NCBI GenBank assembly: GCA_020073365.1 | Contig: JAIQFL010000028.1 | Coordinates: 1-50,880 of the forward strand | Direction of reading: 5' to 3' | Source of the DNA: Terriglobia bacterium | GTDB lineage: Bacteria > Acidobacteriota > Terriglobia > Bryobacterales > Bryobacteraceae | Length of the DNA stretch: 50,880 nt | Shown here: one piece after another, positions 27,705 to 36,815 of the stretch | Position numbering within the stretch: position 1 is the first letter of the stretch | Layout: every line of letters starts with the position of its first letter | Made by a program: the position numbers and the translations under genes | Notes under the pieces: generated by a model | The model's database searches: none | Seen by the model: the letters and a program-made list of their open reading frames with translations, nothing else | What the model was told of the DNA's origin: nothing

Positions 27705-29055
27705 CCGGGCGGGCCGGGCAACAATCGCCGGCAAACTGCGCCATCTCGTCCCCCAGGAGGTATGCCACCTCCGGGCGCCATTTCCGGGCGGTTTGCCGCA
27801 ATGCCGCGCGGAACGCCAACGGACCATCCGAACGGCGCACCAGCACGACTTCGTGACAGGCGGCCAGCACGTCCGTTCGAGGCGGTTCCAACCGATCGGT
27901 GAAAGCCACCAGCACGGCGCCCGCCTGCGGAGAGGGGCCTGCGACCAGGGTGCGAGGCGTTCCCAAAGCGGCCCGGCCCGGGAACACCGCAATCCCGCCA
28001 GCCGACAGCGCCAGCAGCAAGTCCTCGGGAAAATCGGCAGCGGCAGGCGGCCCTCCCCCGAGGGCGATCCGCGCTGCCCGACGCAGGGCATTGCAGGCGG
28101 CGGCCGGAACGCGGGAGCGCGCTGTCGCGGCCCGCTGCCGGAGTCCCAATTCCGCCCGGATCCGCAGCCTGTCCAGCGCCTGTATCCACAGCTTCCGGAA
28201 CACTTCCCGGCTGGCCACCGCGCGAACCACAAACCTCAGGTAGTTGATCTCCAGGATCTCGTCGAGTTGCTCCGCCGTGAAGTACCGCGAGGCCGTCGCC
28301 CGGTGCCGGTGCTCCAGCATCGCGCCAGCCACATATACGCTCGGCCAGCCCCGTTGCCACGCGCGATACCCGATATCCAGATCCTCCACGTAAACCGGCT
28401 CGTACGCCTCGTCCATGCTCCCCAGGACGCGGAGCTTGGCGGCATCGTAGAGCGTGCAGCCGCCGCTGCCATACAACACATAGGTCAGGTCCTCGCCGGG
28501 GATCGGCTCGTCGCAGCGAATCGGAAAATCCGCGGGGGTGGGCTGCGCGTATACCGCTTTCCCGGTCTCTTCGCGGCGCGCGCCTTTGGGGAAGAAGATC
28601 TGTGCCGTGGCGCTGAAGAGATCGGGCACCTGCTCGAATGCGCGTACCAGCGCCGCGAAAAAATCGGGCTCCAGGATCATGTCGTTATTCAGCAGGCACA
28701 CGTGCGAATATCGGGCGAGCGCGATCCCGCGGTTTACTGCGCGCGCGAAGGAGAGCGGCGTGGGCGAGATCTCGACCTGCACCTGCGGCCAGGCCGAGTG
28801 CAGCCACTCCGCCGTGCCATCGTCGGAGCCGTTATCCACCACGACGATTTCCGCGGGGAAGCGGTCCAGCTCGCGCACGATGCCGGGCAGTTGGGCGGCC
28901 AGCAGGTCCTTCCCGTTCCGCGAGGGAATCACGACCGAAATTCCTGGCGCAGTTTCGCGAGCCGGCCAGGGGGTGATGGCGCGGCGGCGGGGACGCAAGG
29001 CGCCCGCGATCCGCGCCGCGGTGTACCAGAACGCGACTTTGTTTTCGGGCTTCAA
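27691..29055 (-). CDS. Family 2 glycosyltransferase with long C-terminal region
   Basis: A 454-residue GT-A fold glycosyltransferase. GISVVIPSRNGKDLL (38-52) and EIVVVDNGSDDGTAEWL open the nucleotide-sugar-binding domain, CLLNNDMILEPDFF carries the DxD-like acidic motif and GCTLYDAAKLRVLG and YVEDLDIGYRAWQRGW (acid catalyst ED) close it at about 260. The last about 190 residues are helical and unassigned. It transfers a sugar from a nucleotide donor, probably for rhamnosyl-type surface polysaccharide. It lies 18 bases downstream of a helical-barrel protein gene, so they are likely cotranscribed. Confidence 0.88.
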   Translation of the reverse strand: MKPENKVAFWYTAARIAGALRPRRRAITPWPARETAPGISVVIPSRNGKDLLAAQLPGIVRELDRFPAEIVVVDNGSDDGTAEWLHSAWPQVQVEISPTPLSFARAVNRGIALARYSHVCLLNNDMILEPDFFAALVRAFEQVPDLFSATAQIFFPKGARREETGKAVYAQPTPADFPIRCDEPIPGEDLTYVLYGSGGCTLYDAAKLRVLGSMDEAYEPVYVEDLDIGYRAWQRGWPSVYVAGAMLEHRHRATASRYFTAEQLDEILEINYLRFVVRAVASREVFRKLWIQALDRLRIRAELGLRQRAATARSRVPAAACNALRRAARIALGGGPPAAADFPEDLLLALSAGGIAVFPGRAALGTPRTLVAGPSPQAGAVLVAFTDRLEPPRTDVLAACHEVVLVRRSDGPLAFRAALRQTARKWRPEVAYLLGDEMAQFAGDCCPARPVISS

Positions 29056-29073
29056 GGGTCTTCGGGCTTACCG

Positions 29074-30147
29074 TCAGATCAGCAGATGCCGGTGCGGCTG
29101 CGCCTCGCCCGCGCGGCATGCCTCCCAAAGCGCCCGCGCCTGTAGGGCAAACGCTGTGGAGACCGGGGACACGTGCGGTGACCAGGCGTCCCCCGTGCGT
29201 CCGAAATAGTACCCGCCGTCGATGCGGGCGTCGCAATCGGCAACCTGGAACAGTGACAGGCGGTCGGCTTCGGACTGCGCGGCCTCGCGATCGAGCGGCG
29301 CTACGCCGGCCCAGTCGGCGTACAGGCGGATTCGCAGCAATTGGGCACAGACGTCGGAGCGCTCGAATTCCGGCGCGATTTCTCGAAGGTGATGCGCCAC
29401 CGAGCGAATGCCGCTGCAGAGCGCCGTGGCACAATGCCCATCCTGGACCCGCGGCAGCAGGCCCTCCAAAAAGTAGAGGTACGCGTGCAGGCGATCCATT
29501 ACTTTGGGCTGCTCCGGGTGGCCCGGCAGGAAGCCGCTCCAGGTTTTGAGCGAGTGCGCCAGCGCGCGCTCATAGGGCTCGCGGAACCGCGCGTCGCCGG
29601 TGGCCTCCGCGAGGTCCCACCAGGCCATCGCGGCCTTCAGTTGGTAGCACCCGGACGAGCGCGACCAGCGCCGGGGGTCGCGCGCGAGCGGCCGCTTATC
29701 CGGAAGCGAAAGCACCGGATGAAAATCATCGCTATCGGCTGAAGCGAAATCGAGCAACATGGATCTGCCGAGCGCGGCCGCCACGTCGAGGAACTCATCG
29801 ATGCCCGCGGCGCGCCAGGCCGAGAGCAGGCCGCGTACGACGATTCCGCAATCGAAGAAGTAGGTGAGCGCCGGAGGATCGATTTCGAACGGCATGGTTT
29901 GGGATGCGCCATCCCAGGCGATGCGGGCCAGGAAGCGGGCGGCGGCCACGGCGCGCTCCAGGTATCGCTGGTCCTGGGTCACGGAGTGCAGGTAGACCAA
30001 GGCGCTCACCGCGTACCCGGTGATTTCGGTCGAGACCGGCTGGTTTCGTTCCAGATCGGCGCGGTAATAGCGGGCGACGCCGCCCGACGTTTCCTGAATG
30101 CCGGAGCGAAGGAACCACTCACCGGCGCGAGAGATGTGCGGGAACAA
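29074..30147 (-). CDS. Six-hairpin-type alpha/alpha-barrel protein, perhaps truncated at the 5' end
   Basis: A 357-residue protein with the repeated helical hairpins of a six-hairpin glycosidase or epimerase-like barrel (TEITGYAVSALVYLHSVT, YLERAVAAARFLARIA, QLKAAMAWWDLAEATGDARF, DRLHAYLYFLEGLLP). No specific catalytic motif can be assigned. The only start available is TTG 30147, without a Shine-Dalgarno; an in-frame TAA lies four codons upstream. A group II intron relic begins within about 90 bases of it, so the original 5' end and promoter may have been lost. It precedes a glycosyltransferase gene, which suggests polysaccharide metabolism. I cannot name its substrate. Confidence 0.6.
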   Translation of the reverse strand: MFPHISRAGEWFLRSGIQETSGGVARYYRADLERNQPVSTEITGYAVSALVYLHSVTQDQRYLERAVAAARFLARIAWDGASQTMPFEIDPPALTYFFDCGIVVRGLLSAWRAAGIDEFLDVAAALGRSMLLDFASADSDDFHPVLSLPDKRPLARDPRRWSRSSGCYQLKAAMAWWDLAEATGDARFREPYERALAHSLKTWSGFLPGHPEQPKVMDRLHAYLYFLEGLLPRVQDGHCATALCSGIRSVAHHLREIAPEFERSDVCAQLLRIRLYADWAGVAPLDREAAQSEADRLSLFQVADCDARIDGGYYFGRTGDAWSPHVSPVSTAFALQARALWEACRAGEAQPHRHLLI

Positions 30148-30232
30148 CCCGTTAGTTTAACGCACGTGGCACGAGCTTCGTTGGGGCTCGCCTGCGGGAT
30201 GCTTCGGCGTTTTCGGAAAATTCCTCGCTTGG

Positions 30233-30590
30233 CTACCAACTGGCCGAGAACCGCCGACCGGTCTACCAACTGGAGGGCTGGATTCGCCGGCATATCCGGA
30301 AATGCTTTTGGCTGCGGTGGCATGAACCGGAAGGGAGGGAGCGACGGCTGCGTAGCCTCGGCCTGCGAGGGCGCAAGCTGAAGGTAGCCCAGAGCAGTCG
30401 GGGAGCCTGGCATCTGGCCGGGACCGGCAGCCCGCAAGCTGCGCTCTCGAACACTACGCTTCGACGTTATGGCTTCCTCGTGCCATCGGATCTAGCGGGT
30501 TACTAAAGCGCTTGTTTCAACCGCCGGATGCAGAAAACCGCACGTCCGGTGGTGTGGGAGGGTGCCGGGGCGCAATCCCCGTCACCCGAC
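30233..30590 (+). mobile_element. 5'-truncated group II intron (maturase C-terminus plus domains V-VI)
   Basis: The frame YQLAENRRPVYQLEGWIRRH, then IRKCFWLRWHE, GLRGRKLKVAQSSRGAWHLA and LSNTTLRRYGFLVPSDLAGY-stop is the X/GIIM maturase end of a bacterial group II intron reverse transcriptase. Just after the stop, CCGCCGGATGC-AGAAAACC-GCACGTCCGGTGG (about 30520-30552) folds as domain V, and GGGTGCCGGGGCGCAATCCC with CCGTCACCC (about 30560-30588) folds as domain VI. The likely 3' splice end is near CCCGAC at 30587-30592. The reverse transcriptase domain and the 5' intron end are missing, so it cannot move by itself. Confidence 0.8.
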
Positions 30591-30632
30591 CCGATCAATT
30601 TGTGCAGGATCACTGGCGGGCGAAGGGGGTCT

Positions 30633-32174
30633 TCATTCGCGTGTCGGGGGAGCCAGTTCAGTTCCGCACATCTCGAGGATGGCTTCCACCAATCCCTCGA
30701 CGGTGAAAACCCGCGCCTGCCTGGTCACTTTTATTCCCAGGCCGCGGGCGGTTTGCGTGGTGATGGGGCCGATGGAAGCCACCTTGATGCCGGACAGGAG
30801 TCGACCTTCCTCGGCGCCAGCCTCCGGGGCCTCCGATCCCTCCAAGGCCGCGACGAAGTTCTGCACTGTGGAGGAACTGGTGAACGTGATGCAGTCGGGC
30901 CGTCGCGCGGCGGCGAAGACTTCACGGAAACGCGCCGCCGCCTCTTGCGGAATTACGGTGCGGTAGGCTTCCACCACGCCGACCAGCGCGCCGCGGCGGG
31001 CCAGTTCGACTGGGACCAGGTCGCGCGCCACAGCCGCACGCGGCAGCAGCACGCGTTTGCCGGCAAGATCGTAAGGCGCGAAGGCCGCGAGCAGGCCCTC
31101 GGCTACATACTCCTTACCCATGAGGTCGACCTTCAGGTGGAGCGCCTCCACCGCGGCGCGGGTAGCGGGTCCGATGGCACAGATCTTGGCCCGCAGCGCG
31201 CGCCAGTCGGAAGCGGAACGGCGAAGCCGGTCGAGGAAAAAGCGGACGCCGTTGGCGCTGGTGAAGATCAGCCAGTCGTAGGAGCCGAGATCGGCGATGG
31301 CGCGGTCGAGCGGGCCATAGTCGTCGGCCGGGCGGATCTCGATGGTGGGCATCTCGACCGCCTCGGCGCCCAAAGCGCGAAGCTTCGCGGAGAGCGCCTC
31401 GGCCTGGCCCCTCGCGCGTGTCACTACAATGCGCTTGCCGAACAGCGGGAGCCGCTCGTACCAATCCAGCTTTTCGCGGAGCCGCACCACCTCGCCCACG
31501 ATGATGGTGGCCGGCGGCTTCATGCCGTGCTGGCGGATCAATCCGGGCAGCGTCGCCAGGGTGCCGGTGAGGCTCTCCTGATCGGGCCGGGTGGCCCAGC
31601 GCACCGCCATCGCGGGGGTATCGGCGGAGCGGCCGCGGGCGATCAACTCGCGGGCGATCTCGGGGAAGGTGGTCAGCCCCATGAAGATCACCAGGGTCTC
31701 GGCGTGTCCGACCTTGTCCCAATCGATGCTGCCGACCGCGTGGCCGGTCACGAAAGTCACCGCGGAGGTGTGCTCGCGATGCGTCAGCGGCACGCCGGTG
31801 TAAGCCGCAATGCCCAGCGGGGTGGTGACCCCGGGGACGATCTCGAAGGGAATGCCCGCATCTGCCAGGGCCTCGGCCTCTTCGCCGCCGCGCCCGAAAA
31901 TGAAGGGGTCGCCGCCCTTGAGTCGGACAACCGTCAGGCCACGCCGTGCCCGCTCGATGAGCATGCCGCAGATTTCCTCCTGGGTGAAGGCGTGGACGGC
32001 TTTCTTCTTCCCTACGTAGATCCGCTCGGCGTGGGGCGGGGCTAGTTCCAGGAGCGCCTCGGGGGCGAGGTGATCGAACAGGACGGCATCGGCCTGTTCC
32101 AGGATGCGACGGCCTTTGACGGTGATGAGGTCAGGGTCGCCCGGCCCCGCGCCGACGAGGTAGACTTTGCTCAT
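30633..32174 (-). CDS. cobA/hemD: Uroporphyrinogen-III C-methyltransferase / uroporphyrinogen-III synthase fusion
   Basis: A 513-residue bifunctional enzyme. Residues 1 to about 245 are the SAM-dependent methyltransferase: VYLVGAGPGDPDLITVKG, DPFIFGRGGEEAEAL, PGVTTPLGIAAYTGVPLTHR, MKPPATIIVGEVV. About 255 to 505 are uroporphyrinogen-III synthase: GKRIVVTRARGQAEALSAKL, WLIFTSANGVRFFLDRL, CITFTSSSTVQNF, SIGPITTQTARGLGI. It closes the tetrapyrrole ring and can methylate it toward sirohaem. Start is ATG 32174; the long open frame upstream is a shadow. It is the fourth gene of the ccsA-hemA-hemC operon, separated from hemC by a palindrome. Confidence 0.96.
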   Translation of the reverse strand: MSKVYLVGAGPGDPDLITVKGRRILEQADAVLFDHLAPEALLELAPPHAERIYVGKKKAVHAFTQEEICGMLIERARRGLTVVRLKGGDPFIFGRGGEEAEALADAGIPFEIVPGVTTPLGIAAYTGVPLTHREHTSAVTFVTGHAVGSIDWDKVGHAETLVIFMGLTTFPEIARELIARGRSADTPAMAVRWATRPDQESLTGTLATLPGLIRQHGMKPPATIIVGEVVRLREKLDWYERLPLFGKRIVVTRARGQAEALSAKLRALGAEAVEMPTIEIRPADDYGPLDRAIADLGSYDWLIFTSANGVRFFLDRLRRSASDWRALRAKICAIGPATRAAVEALHLKVDLMGKEYVAEGLLAAFAPYDLAGKRVLLPRAAVARDLVPVELARRGALVGVVEAYRTVIPQEAAARFREVFAAARRPDCITFTSSSTVQNFVAALEGSEAPEAGAEEGRLLSGIKVASIGPITTQTARGLGIKVTRQARVFTVEGLVEAILEMCGTELAPPTRE

Positions 32175-32180
32175 GTTGAT

Positions 32181-32236
32181 GTGGGGCAGGTCCCCGACCT
32201 GCCTTCCCGGCCGGGCAGATCGGGGACCTGCCCCAC
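32181..32236. repeat. 56-base intercistronic palindrome
   Basis: Perfect 17-base arms (GTGGGGCAGGTCCCCGA and its complement) at 32181-32197 and 32220-32236, with CTGCC/GGCAG inside. It fills the gap between the hemC stop and the cobA/hemD start, and resembles other palindromes in the window containing GGGGCAG. Confidence 0.85.
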
Positions 32237-32241
32237 GTTCC

Positions 32242-33141
32242 TCATGCGCTGTACACCGCCTCCAGAATCTCTCTGGCCCCGCGCTCCAGAAGATCGGCGC
32301 CCAACTTGCGGCCGATGGACTCGGCCTCCTCCACAGGGCCTTCCGCTTCGGCGCGCACCACTTCGGCGCCATCGGGCGATGCCACAATGGCCAGCATGCG
32401 CAGGAGGCCATCCTGCACCGTGGCGTGCGCGCCGATGGGCACCTGGCATCCTCCGCCCAGTGCGCCCAGGACCCCTCGTTCCGCGATGACGGCGGCGTGG
32501 GTCGCGGCGTGATCGAGCGCCGCACACGCCTGGAATCCCGCGCCGCCGGCCAGCGTTTCAATCGCCAGGGCGCCTTGGCCTACGGCGGAACACATCACCT
32601 CGGCGGGCAGCACCTCCGCGATCCGTTCTTCCCATCCCAGCCGCTTCAACCCGGCGGCCGCCAGCAGGATGGCGTCGTACTGGCCTTCGTCGAGCTTCCG
32701 CAGCCGCGTGTCCAGATTGCCGCGCACCGATTCCACCCGAAGGTCCGGCCGCAGCCTGCGCAACTGCGCCGCGCGACGCAGCGAACTGGTCCCTACCTTC
32801 GCGCCTGGCGGCAGATCGGCCAGGCGCTTTCCCACCACGGCATCGCGCGGATCTTCGCGCTCGGGCACCGCGGCCAGCACCAGGCCCTCCGGCAACTCGG
32901 TCGGCAGATCCTTCAGGCTGTGCACCGCCAGGTCCGCGCGCCCGTCCAGCAGCGCCTCCTCGATTTCCTTCGTGAACAGCCCCTTGGTCCCAACCTTGGC
33001 GAGCGGCACATCCGTGATCTTGTCGCCGGTGGTCTTGATGATTTCGATGCGGCATTGGTGGCCCGTGGCCGTGAGTTGCCGCTCCACCCACCGGGCCTGC
33101 CACAATGCGAGCTGCGAACCGCGCGATGCGATGACCAGCAT
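32242..33141 (-). CDS. hemC: Hydroxymethylbilane synthase (porphobilinogen deaminase)
   Basis: A 299-residue enzyme of normal length that polymerises four porphobilinogens into hydroxymethylbilane. Visible: IASRGSQLALWQARWVE at the N-terminus, LFTKEIEEALLDGRADLAVHSLKDLPTELP (quoted within family limits as LFTKEIEEAL and AVHSLKDLPT) with the catalytic Asp, TSSLRRAAQL (119-127) and GNLDTRLRKL with substrate-binding arginines, and C232 in GGGCQVPIGAHA to which the dipyrromethane cofactor attaches. It ends four bases short of the start of hemA. Third gene of the tetrapyrrole operon. Confidence 0.96.
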   Translation of the reverse strand: MLVIASRGSQLALWQARWVERQLTATGHQCRIEIIKTTGDKITDVPLAKVGTKGLFTKEIEEALLDGRADLAVHSLKDLPTELPEGLVLAAVPEREDPRDAVVGKRLADLPPGAKVGTSSLRRAAQLRRLRPDLRVESVRGNLDTRLRKLDEGQYDAILLAAAGLKRLGWEERIAEVLPAEVMCSAVGQGALAIETLAGGAGFQACAALDHAATHAAVIAERGVLGALGGGCQVPIGAHATVQDGLLRMLAIVASPDGAEVVRAEAEGPVEEAESIGRKLGADLLERGAREILEAVYSA

Positions 33142-33144
33142 GAA

Positions 33145-34410
33145 TCAGTCCTGGAGGTGGAACGCCTTTCGGATGGTCGCGACAACGTGCGCGCCCTCGG
33201 GGTTGCCGGCATGGTTGCGCAATTCCGAGATGGGGCCATGCGCGATCTTGTTGATGATGCCGCGCGTCAGCATTTCGATGGCCTGTTCCTGTTCCGCCGT
33301 GAAGGGCCCGCATTTGCGCCGTACTTTTTCGATTTCCGAACTGCGGATCTGCTCGAGTTGGTCTTGCAACCCGACGATGGTGGGAGTGACCTCCGCCACC
33401 TTGAGGCGCGCCATCGTGCGCTGGACCTCTTCCGTCACCATGGCTTCCGCATGGTCGGCCTCTTTCATGCGTTCGCGCAGGTTGGCGTTGACCACTTCCT
33501 GAAGGTCGTCGATGTCGTACAGGAAGACGTTATCCACCTCGTTGACGGAGGGCTCGATGTTTCGCGGAACCGCGATGTCGATGAGGAACATCGGCTTGTT
33601 GCGGCGCGCGGCGATCACCCGCTGCATGTCTTCCTTGCGCAGGATGTAGTGCGGCGCGCCCGAGGAGGCGATCACGATATCCACCTCGGGCAGCATGCTC
33701 ACGAAGCGCGTGTAATCCACCGGCGTGCCCTGGAAGAGCTTGGCCATTTCGACCGCGCGCTCCTGCGTGCGGTTGGTGACGAAGACGTGCGAGGCGCCCG
33801 AGCGGCGCAGGTGGCGCGCGGCCAGCTCCGACATTTTGCCCGCGCCCACGATCATGATGGTGCGGTTCGCCAGCGACCCGAAGATCTTGCGTGCCAGTTC
33901 CACCGCGGCGTAACTCACCGAGACGGCCATCTGTCCGATGCCGGTATCCGAGCGCACTCTCTTGGCCACGCTGAAGGCGCGAGTCATGAGGCCGTCGAGC
34001 CATCCGCAAAGCGCGCCGCAATCCTTAGCGGAGGCATAGGCAGCTTTGAGCTGCCCCAGGATCTGCGGTTCCCCCACCACCATCGAGTCCAGGCTTGCGG
34101 CCACGCGGAAAAGGTGGTGGATAGCGGCTTCGCCCTCATGACGGTAGAGGTACGGCCCGATGCTGGCGGCGCTCACGGCCTTGTGATCGGCCAGGAACGA
34201 ATCGACGATGGCCTGGGGATCGGAGAGGTCGTCGGCGGTGATGGTGATCTCCACGCGGTTGCACGTGGAGAGGATCACGGCCTCCGCGACGCCCTCCCGG
34301 GACTTCAGGTCGGCCAGAGCCGCTGGCAGCGTTTCTTCCCGGAACGCCAGACATTCGCGCACCTCGACGGGTGCGGTCTTGTGACTCACGCCGGTAATGA
34401 GCAGCTTCAT
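33145..34410 (-). CDS. hemA: Glutamyl-tRNA reductase
   Basis: A 421-residue enzyme reducing glutamyl-tRNA to glutamate-1-semialdehyde, the first committed step of C5 tetrapyrrole synthesis. The catalytic Cys is C50 in LSTCNRVEI. Other conserved parts are GEPQILGQLKAAYASA, MIVGAGKMSELAARHL (NADPH-binding), FVTNRTQERA and LIDIAVPRNIEP, with the helical dimerisation tail. Start is ATG 34410, which overlaps the upstream ccsA-like gene by four bases (ATGA). HemA is commonly a feedback and proteolysis control point, but no such element is visible here. Confidence 0.97.
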   Translation of the reverse strand: MKLLITGVSHKTAPVEVRECLAFREETLPAALADLKSREGVAEAVILSTCNRVEITITADDLSDPQAIVDSFLADHKAVSAASIGPYLYRHEGEAAIHHLFRVAASLDSMVVGEPQILGQLKAAYASAKDCGALCGWLDGLMTRAFSVAKRVRSDTGIGQMAVSVSYAAVELARKIFGSLANRTIMIVGAGKMSELAARHLRRSGASHVFVTNRTQERAVEMAKLFQGTPVDYTRFVSMLPEVDIVIASSGAPHYILRKEDMQRVIAARRNKPMFLIDIAVPRNIEPSVNEVDNVFLYDIDDLQEVVNANLRERMKEADHAEAMVTEEVQRTMARLKVAEVTPTIVGLQDQLEQIRSSEIEKVRRKCGPFTAEQEQAIEMLTRGIINKIAHGPISELRNHAGNPEGAHVVATIRKAFHLQD

Positions 34411-35228
34411 GGTTTGAAGAAAATCGTGCCCAGTCGTGTATGCGCGGCCCAGGTCAGGGCCGAAAACCCGAGTACCGTGACCGTCATGATCGCGGCTTTC
34501 CGCCCGCGCCACCCGGCGATGGTCCGCAGGAACACCAGGGCCATGTAAATGCCCCAGGTAATGAAAGAGATCGCGATCTTCGGCTGGCTGATCCATGCCG
34601 TTTTGAATTCGATGAAGCCCCACGTGCTCCCGGCGATGACAGCCAGTGTCATTAGCGCGAAACCTATCGGCATGGATTTGGAAATGAGGTCGTCCAGGGT
34701 GCCCAGCGCGGGCAGCCGGTAATAGAAATTGCGCGGCTTCTTGGCCTTGAGCTCGCGCTCCTGGAAAAGGTAGAGGACCGATGCCACCGCCGCAAACAGG
34801 AGCGCCGCTATGCCCAGCAGCACCAGCACAATGTGCACCGTGAGCCAGGTATCGCGCACCACATCGCTCGACCACGCGCTCACCGGGTTGCCCAGGGTTG
34901 CCACCAGCGCCATAACGAAAACCAGTGGGAAAATGAACACGCTGAGGCTTTCCAGCTTGTAGCGCCAGTGCACGAACAGGTACAGCGCCACGATCAGGAA
35001 GGCGCACATGGAGAGCGTCTCGTAGATGTTGGTGATGGGGCAGCGGTTATTGACGATGCCCTCTTCCATGATGGAGACGAAGTGGAAAACCGATCCCAAA
35101 CCGAAAGCGCCCAGCGCCACGCGGAAAAGGTGCTCCCGCCTGCGGACCAGGGTAAGAATGGCATGCAGGAGGCCCAGCGAGTACAACGCGGCGGCCACGC
35201 GCAGCCAGATGACGCTCATTTCAGCCAT
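34407..35228 (-). CDS. CcsA/HemX-like membrane protein for cytochrome c assembly or haem operon
   Basis: A 273-residue integral membrane protein with about eight hydrophobic helices. Family features are the Trp-rich loop region (NIYETLSMCAFLIVALYLF, DTWLTVHIVLVLLGIAALLF, STWGFIEFKTAW, WGIYMALVFLRTIAGWRG) and conserved histidines in VHIVL, as in haem-handling CcsA/CcsX/HemX proteins. It may present haem for attachment to c-type cytochromes, of which the window has two nearby; alternatively it is HemX, a modulator of HemA abundance, since it directly precedes and overlaps hemA by four bases. First gene of the tetrapyrrole operon. Confidence 0.85.
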   Translation of the reverse strand: MAEMSVIWLRVAAALYSLGLLHAILTLVRRREHLFRVALGAFGLGSVFHFVSIMEEGIVNNRCPITNIYETLSMCAFLIVALYLFVHWRYKLESLSVFIFPLVFVMALVATLGNPVSAWSSDVVRDTWLTVHIVLVLLGIAALLFAAVASVLYLFQERELKAKKPRNFYYRLPALGTLDDLISKSMPIGFALMTLAVIAGSTWGFIEFKTAWISQPKIAISFITWGIYMALVFLRTIAGWRGRKAAIMTVTVLGFSALTWAAHTRLGTIFFKP

Positions 35229-35470
35229 GGGGCGTTCCGGTTAACTCCAAGTCTTTGATCCCAGTATATCGCGGAGGACCAATCGCACCCCCATTCCCCA
35301 AATGGGGGGTATCCCAGGGTCATTGGTAGGACAGAGCGCCGTGGGTGTCCGTGGAATTTGTTATGGATTTGCCCAAACAAACGGAAGAGCTCAGGCATAG
35401 TCGGCGATCTGTGAAATCGGGGTGCCTTGTGGGTCCGCCCGCCTCTACGGGCTAAACTGAGGTTATCCGA

Positions 35471-36685
35471 ATGACGAATCGCCGCGCGTTTTTCCAATCG
35501 GTTGCGGGGCTTGGTATGGCCGCCGCCGCTCCTCAAGAGGCGTCGCAAACCGACCGCTCGTATTGGGTCCGGATGCTCGCCAGGCTGGCGGATCCGGTGC
35601 TGCGCAACCTGGCGGCTGGAACGTTGAGGCAAAACATGCCGGTGGAGTGCGTGACCGGCAACCCGGCGGACCGCCGCAAATACACCCACCTGGAAGCCCT
35701 CGGCCGCCTGCTCGCAGGCATCGCGCCGTGGCTGGAAGCGCCGCTCGACCCCGGCGCCGAGCGCGACTTGCAACAGCAATACGCCGGCCTGGCGCGCGCG
35801 GCGATCCGCTCGGCGACCGACCCGAAGTCTCCTGACTTCCTCAACTTCCACGAAGGCGGGCAGCCGCTGGTGGATTGCGGTTTCCTGGCGCAGGCTGTGC
35901 TGCGCGCGCCCAACGAGCTCTCAAAGAAACTGGATGCCGGGACCGAACGCAACCTGGCCGCCGCGCTCCTCTCGTCGCGCGTCATCACGCCGGGCTTTAA
36001 CAACTGGCTCCTGTTCGCCGCCACCGTGGAGGCCGCGTTGGCCGTGATGGGCGAGCGATTCGATGCCATGCGGATCGACTATGCCGTCCGCCAGCATCAA
36101 CAGTGGTACGTCGGCGACGGAGTGTATGGCGATGGCCCCCGCTTCCACTGGGATTACTACAACAGCTTCGTCATCCAGCCCATGCTGCTCGATGTGCTGC
36201 GGAACATCGCGCCCCACGCCCGCAACTGGGAGAGCCTGCTGCCCGACACGCTGGCGCGGGCCCGGCGGTACGCGGCTATCCAGGAGCGCTTGATTTCTCC
36301 GGAAGGCACGTTTCCAGCGGTGGGCCGCTCCATCACGTATCGCTCGGGCGCGTTCCAGGTGCTGGCCCAACTGGCGCTGCTGGGCGAGTTGCCGGCTCCG
36401 CTCACCGGCGCGCGCGTGCGTAACGCGCTGACCGCCGTCATCCGCCGGACCCTGGAGGCGCCCGGAACCTTCGACAAGGATGGCTGGCTGACTGTCGGTT
36501 TCTGCGGCCACCAACCGCATCTGGGCGAGAGCTACATCTCGACCGGCAGCCTGTACCTGAGCGCGGTAGTTTTGTTGCCGCTAGGACTGCGTGCGACCGA
36601 CGGGTTCTGGGCCGGACCCCCCGAAGATTGGACTGCCCGCCGGATCTGGCGTGGGGAAGACGCTACGGCGGACCACGCAATTTGA
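35471..36685 (+). CDS. Tat-exported DUF2264 family protein
   Basis: A 404-residue protein with a twin-arginine leader (MTNRRAFFQSVAGLGMAAAA). The body matches the DUF2264 family of alpha/alpha-barrel proteins: HLEALGRLLAGIAPWLE, DGVYGDGPRFHWDYYNSFVI, ISPEGTFPAVGRSITYRSGAFQVLAQLAL and GESYISTGSLYLSA (quoted in parts). Many relatives sit with polysaccharide genes and are suspected hydrolases or lyases, but no reaction is established here. Flanks: a 242-base leader without clear promoter on the left and a hairpin (36690-36711) on the right. Confidence 0.88.
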   Translation: MTNRRAFFQSVAGLGMAAAAPQEASQTDRSYWVRMLARLADPVLRNLAAGTLRQNMPVECVTGNPADRRKYTHLEALGRLLAGIAPWLEAPLDPGAERDLQQQYAGLARAAIRSATDPKSPDFLNFHEGGQPLVDCGFLAQAVLRAPNELSKKLDAGTERNLAAALLSSRVITPGFNNWLLFAATVEAALAVMGERFDAMRIDYAVRQHQQWYVGDGVYGDGPRFHWDYYNSFVIQPMLLDVLRNIAPHARNWESLLPDTLARARRYAAIQERLISPEGTFPAVGRSITYRSGAFQVLAQLALLGELPAPLTGARVRNALTAVIRRTLEAPGTFDKDGWLTVGFCGHQPHLGESYISTGSLYLSAVVLLPLGLRATDGFWAGPPEDWTARRIWRGEDATADHAI

Positions 36686-36689
36686 TGTT

Positions 36690-36711
36690 GGACAGGCCGT
36701 TTGGCCTGTCC
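36690..36711. terminator. Hairpin after DUF2264 gene
   Basis: Perfect 9-pair stem GGACAGGCC-GTTT-GGCCTGTCC four bases after the stop. No T-run follows, so it may be a REP-like palindrome or a weak terminator. Confidence 0.5.
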
Positions 36712-36815
36712 ACCGAATCACCCTTGCGGAGCGGCTGAATCACCGAAAACGCCGCCCCTTGCATGGGGAGATTATAGCGAGGGCGACGCGATGGTTCCCG
36801 AGATGCGCGCGAAAT

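Noticed and set aside
32167..34548. Long plus-strand frame across hemC and hemA
   Set aside because: It lies opposite two confidently identified genes and its sequence is compositional (His/Gln/Arg-rich), typical of a high-GC shadow frame.
36690..36711. Certain Rho-independent terminator after the DUF2264 gene
   Set aside because: The stem is perfect but there is no T-run. It is kept only as a tentative terminator or REP-like palindrome.
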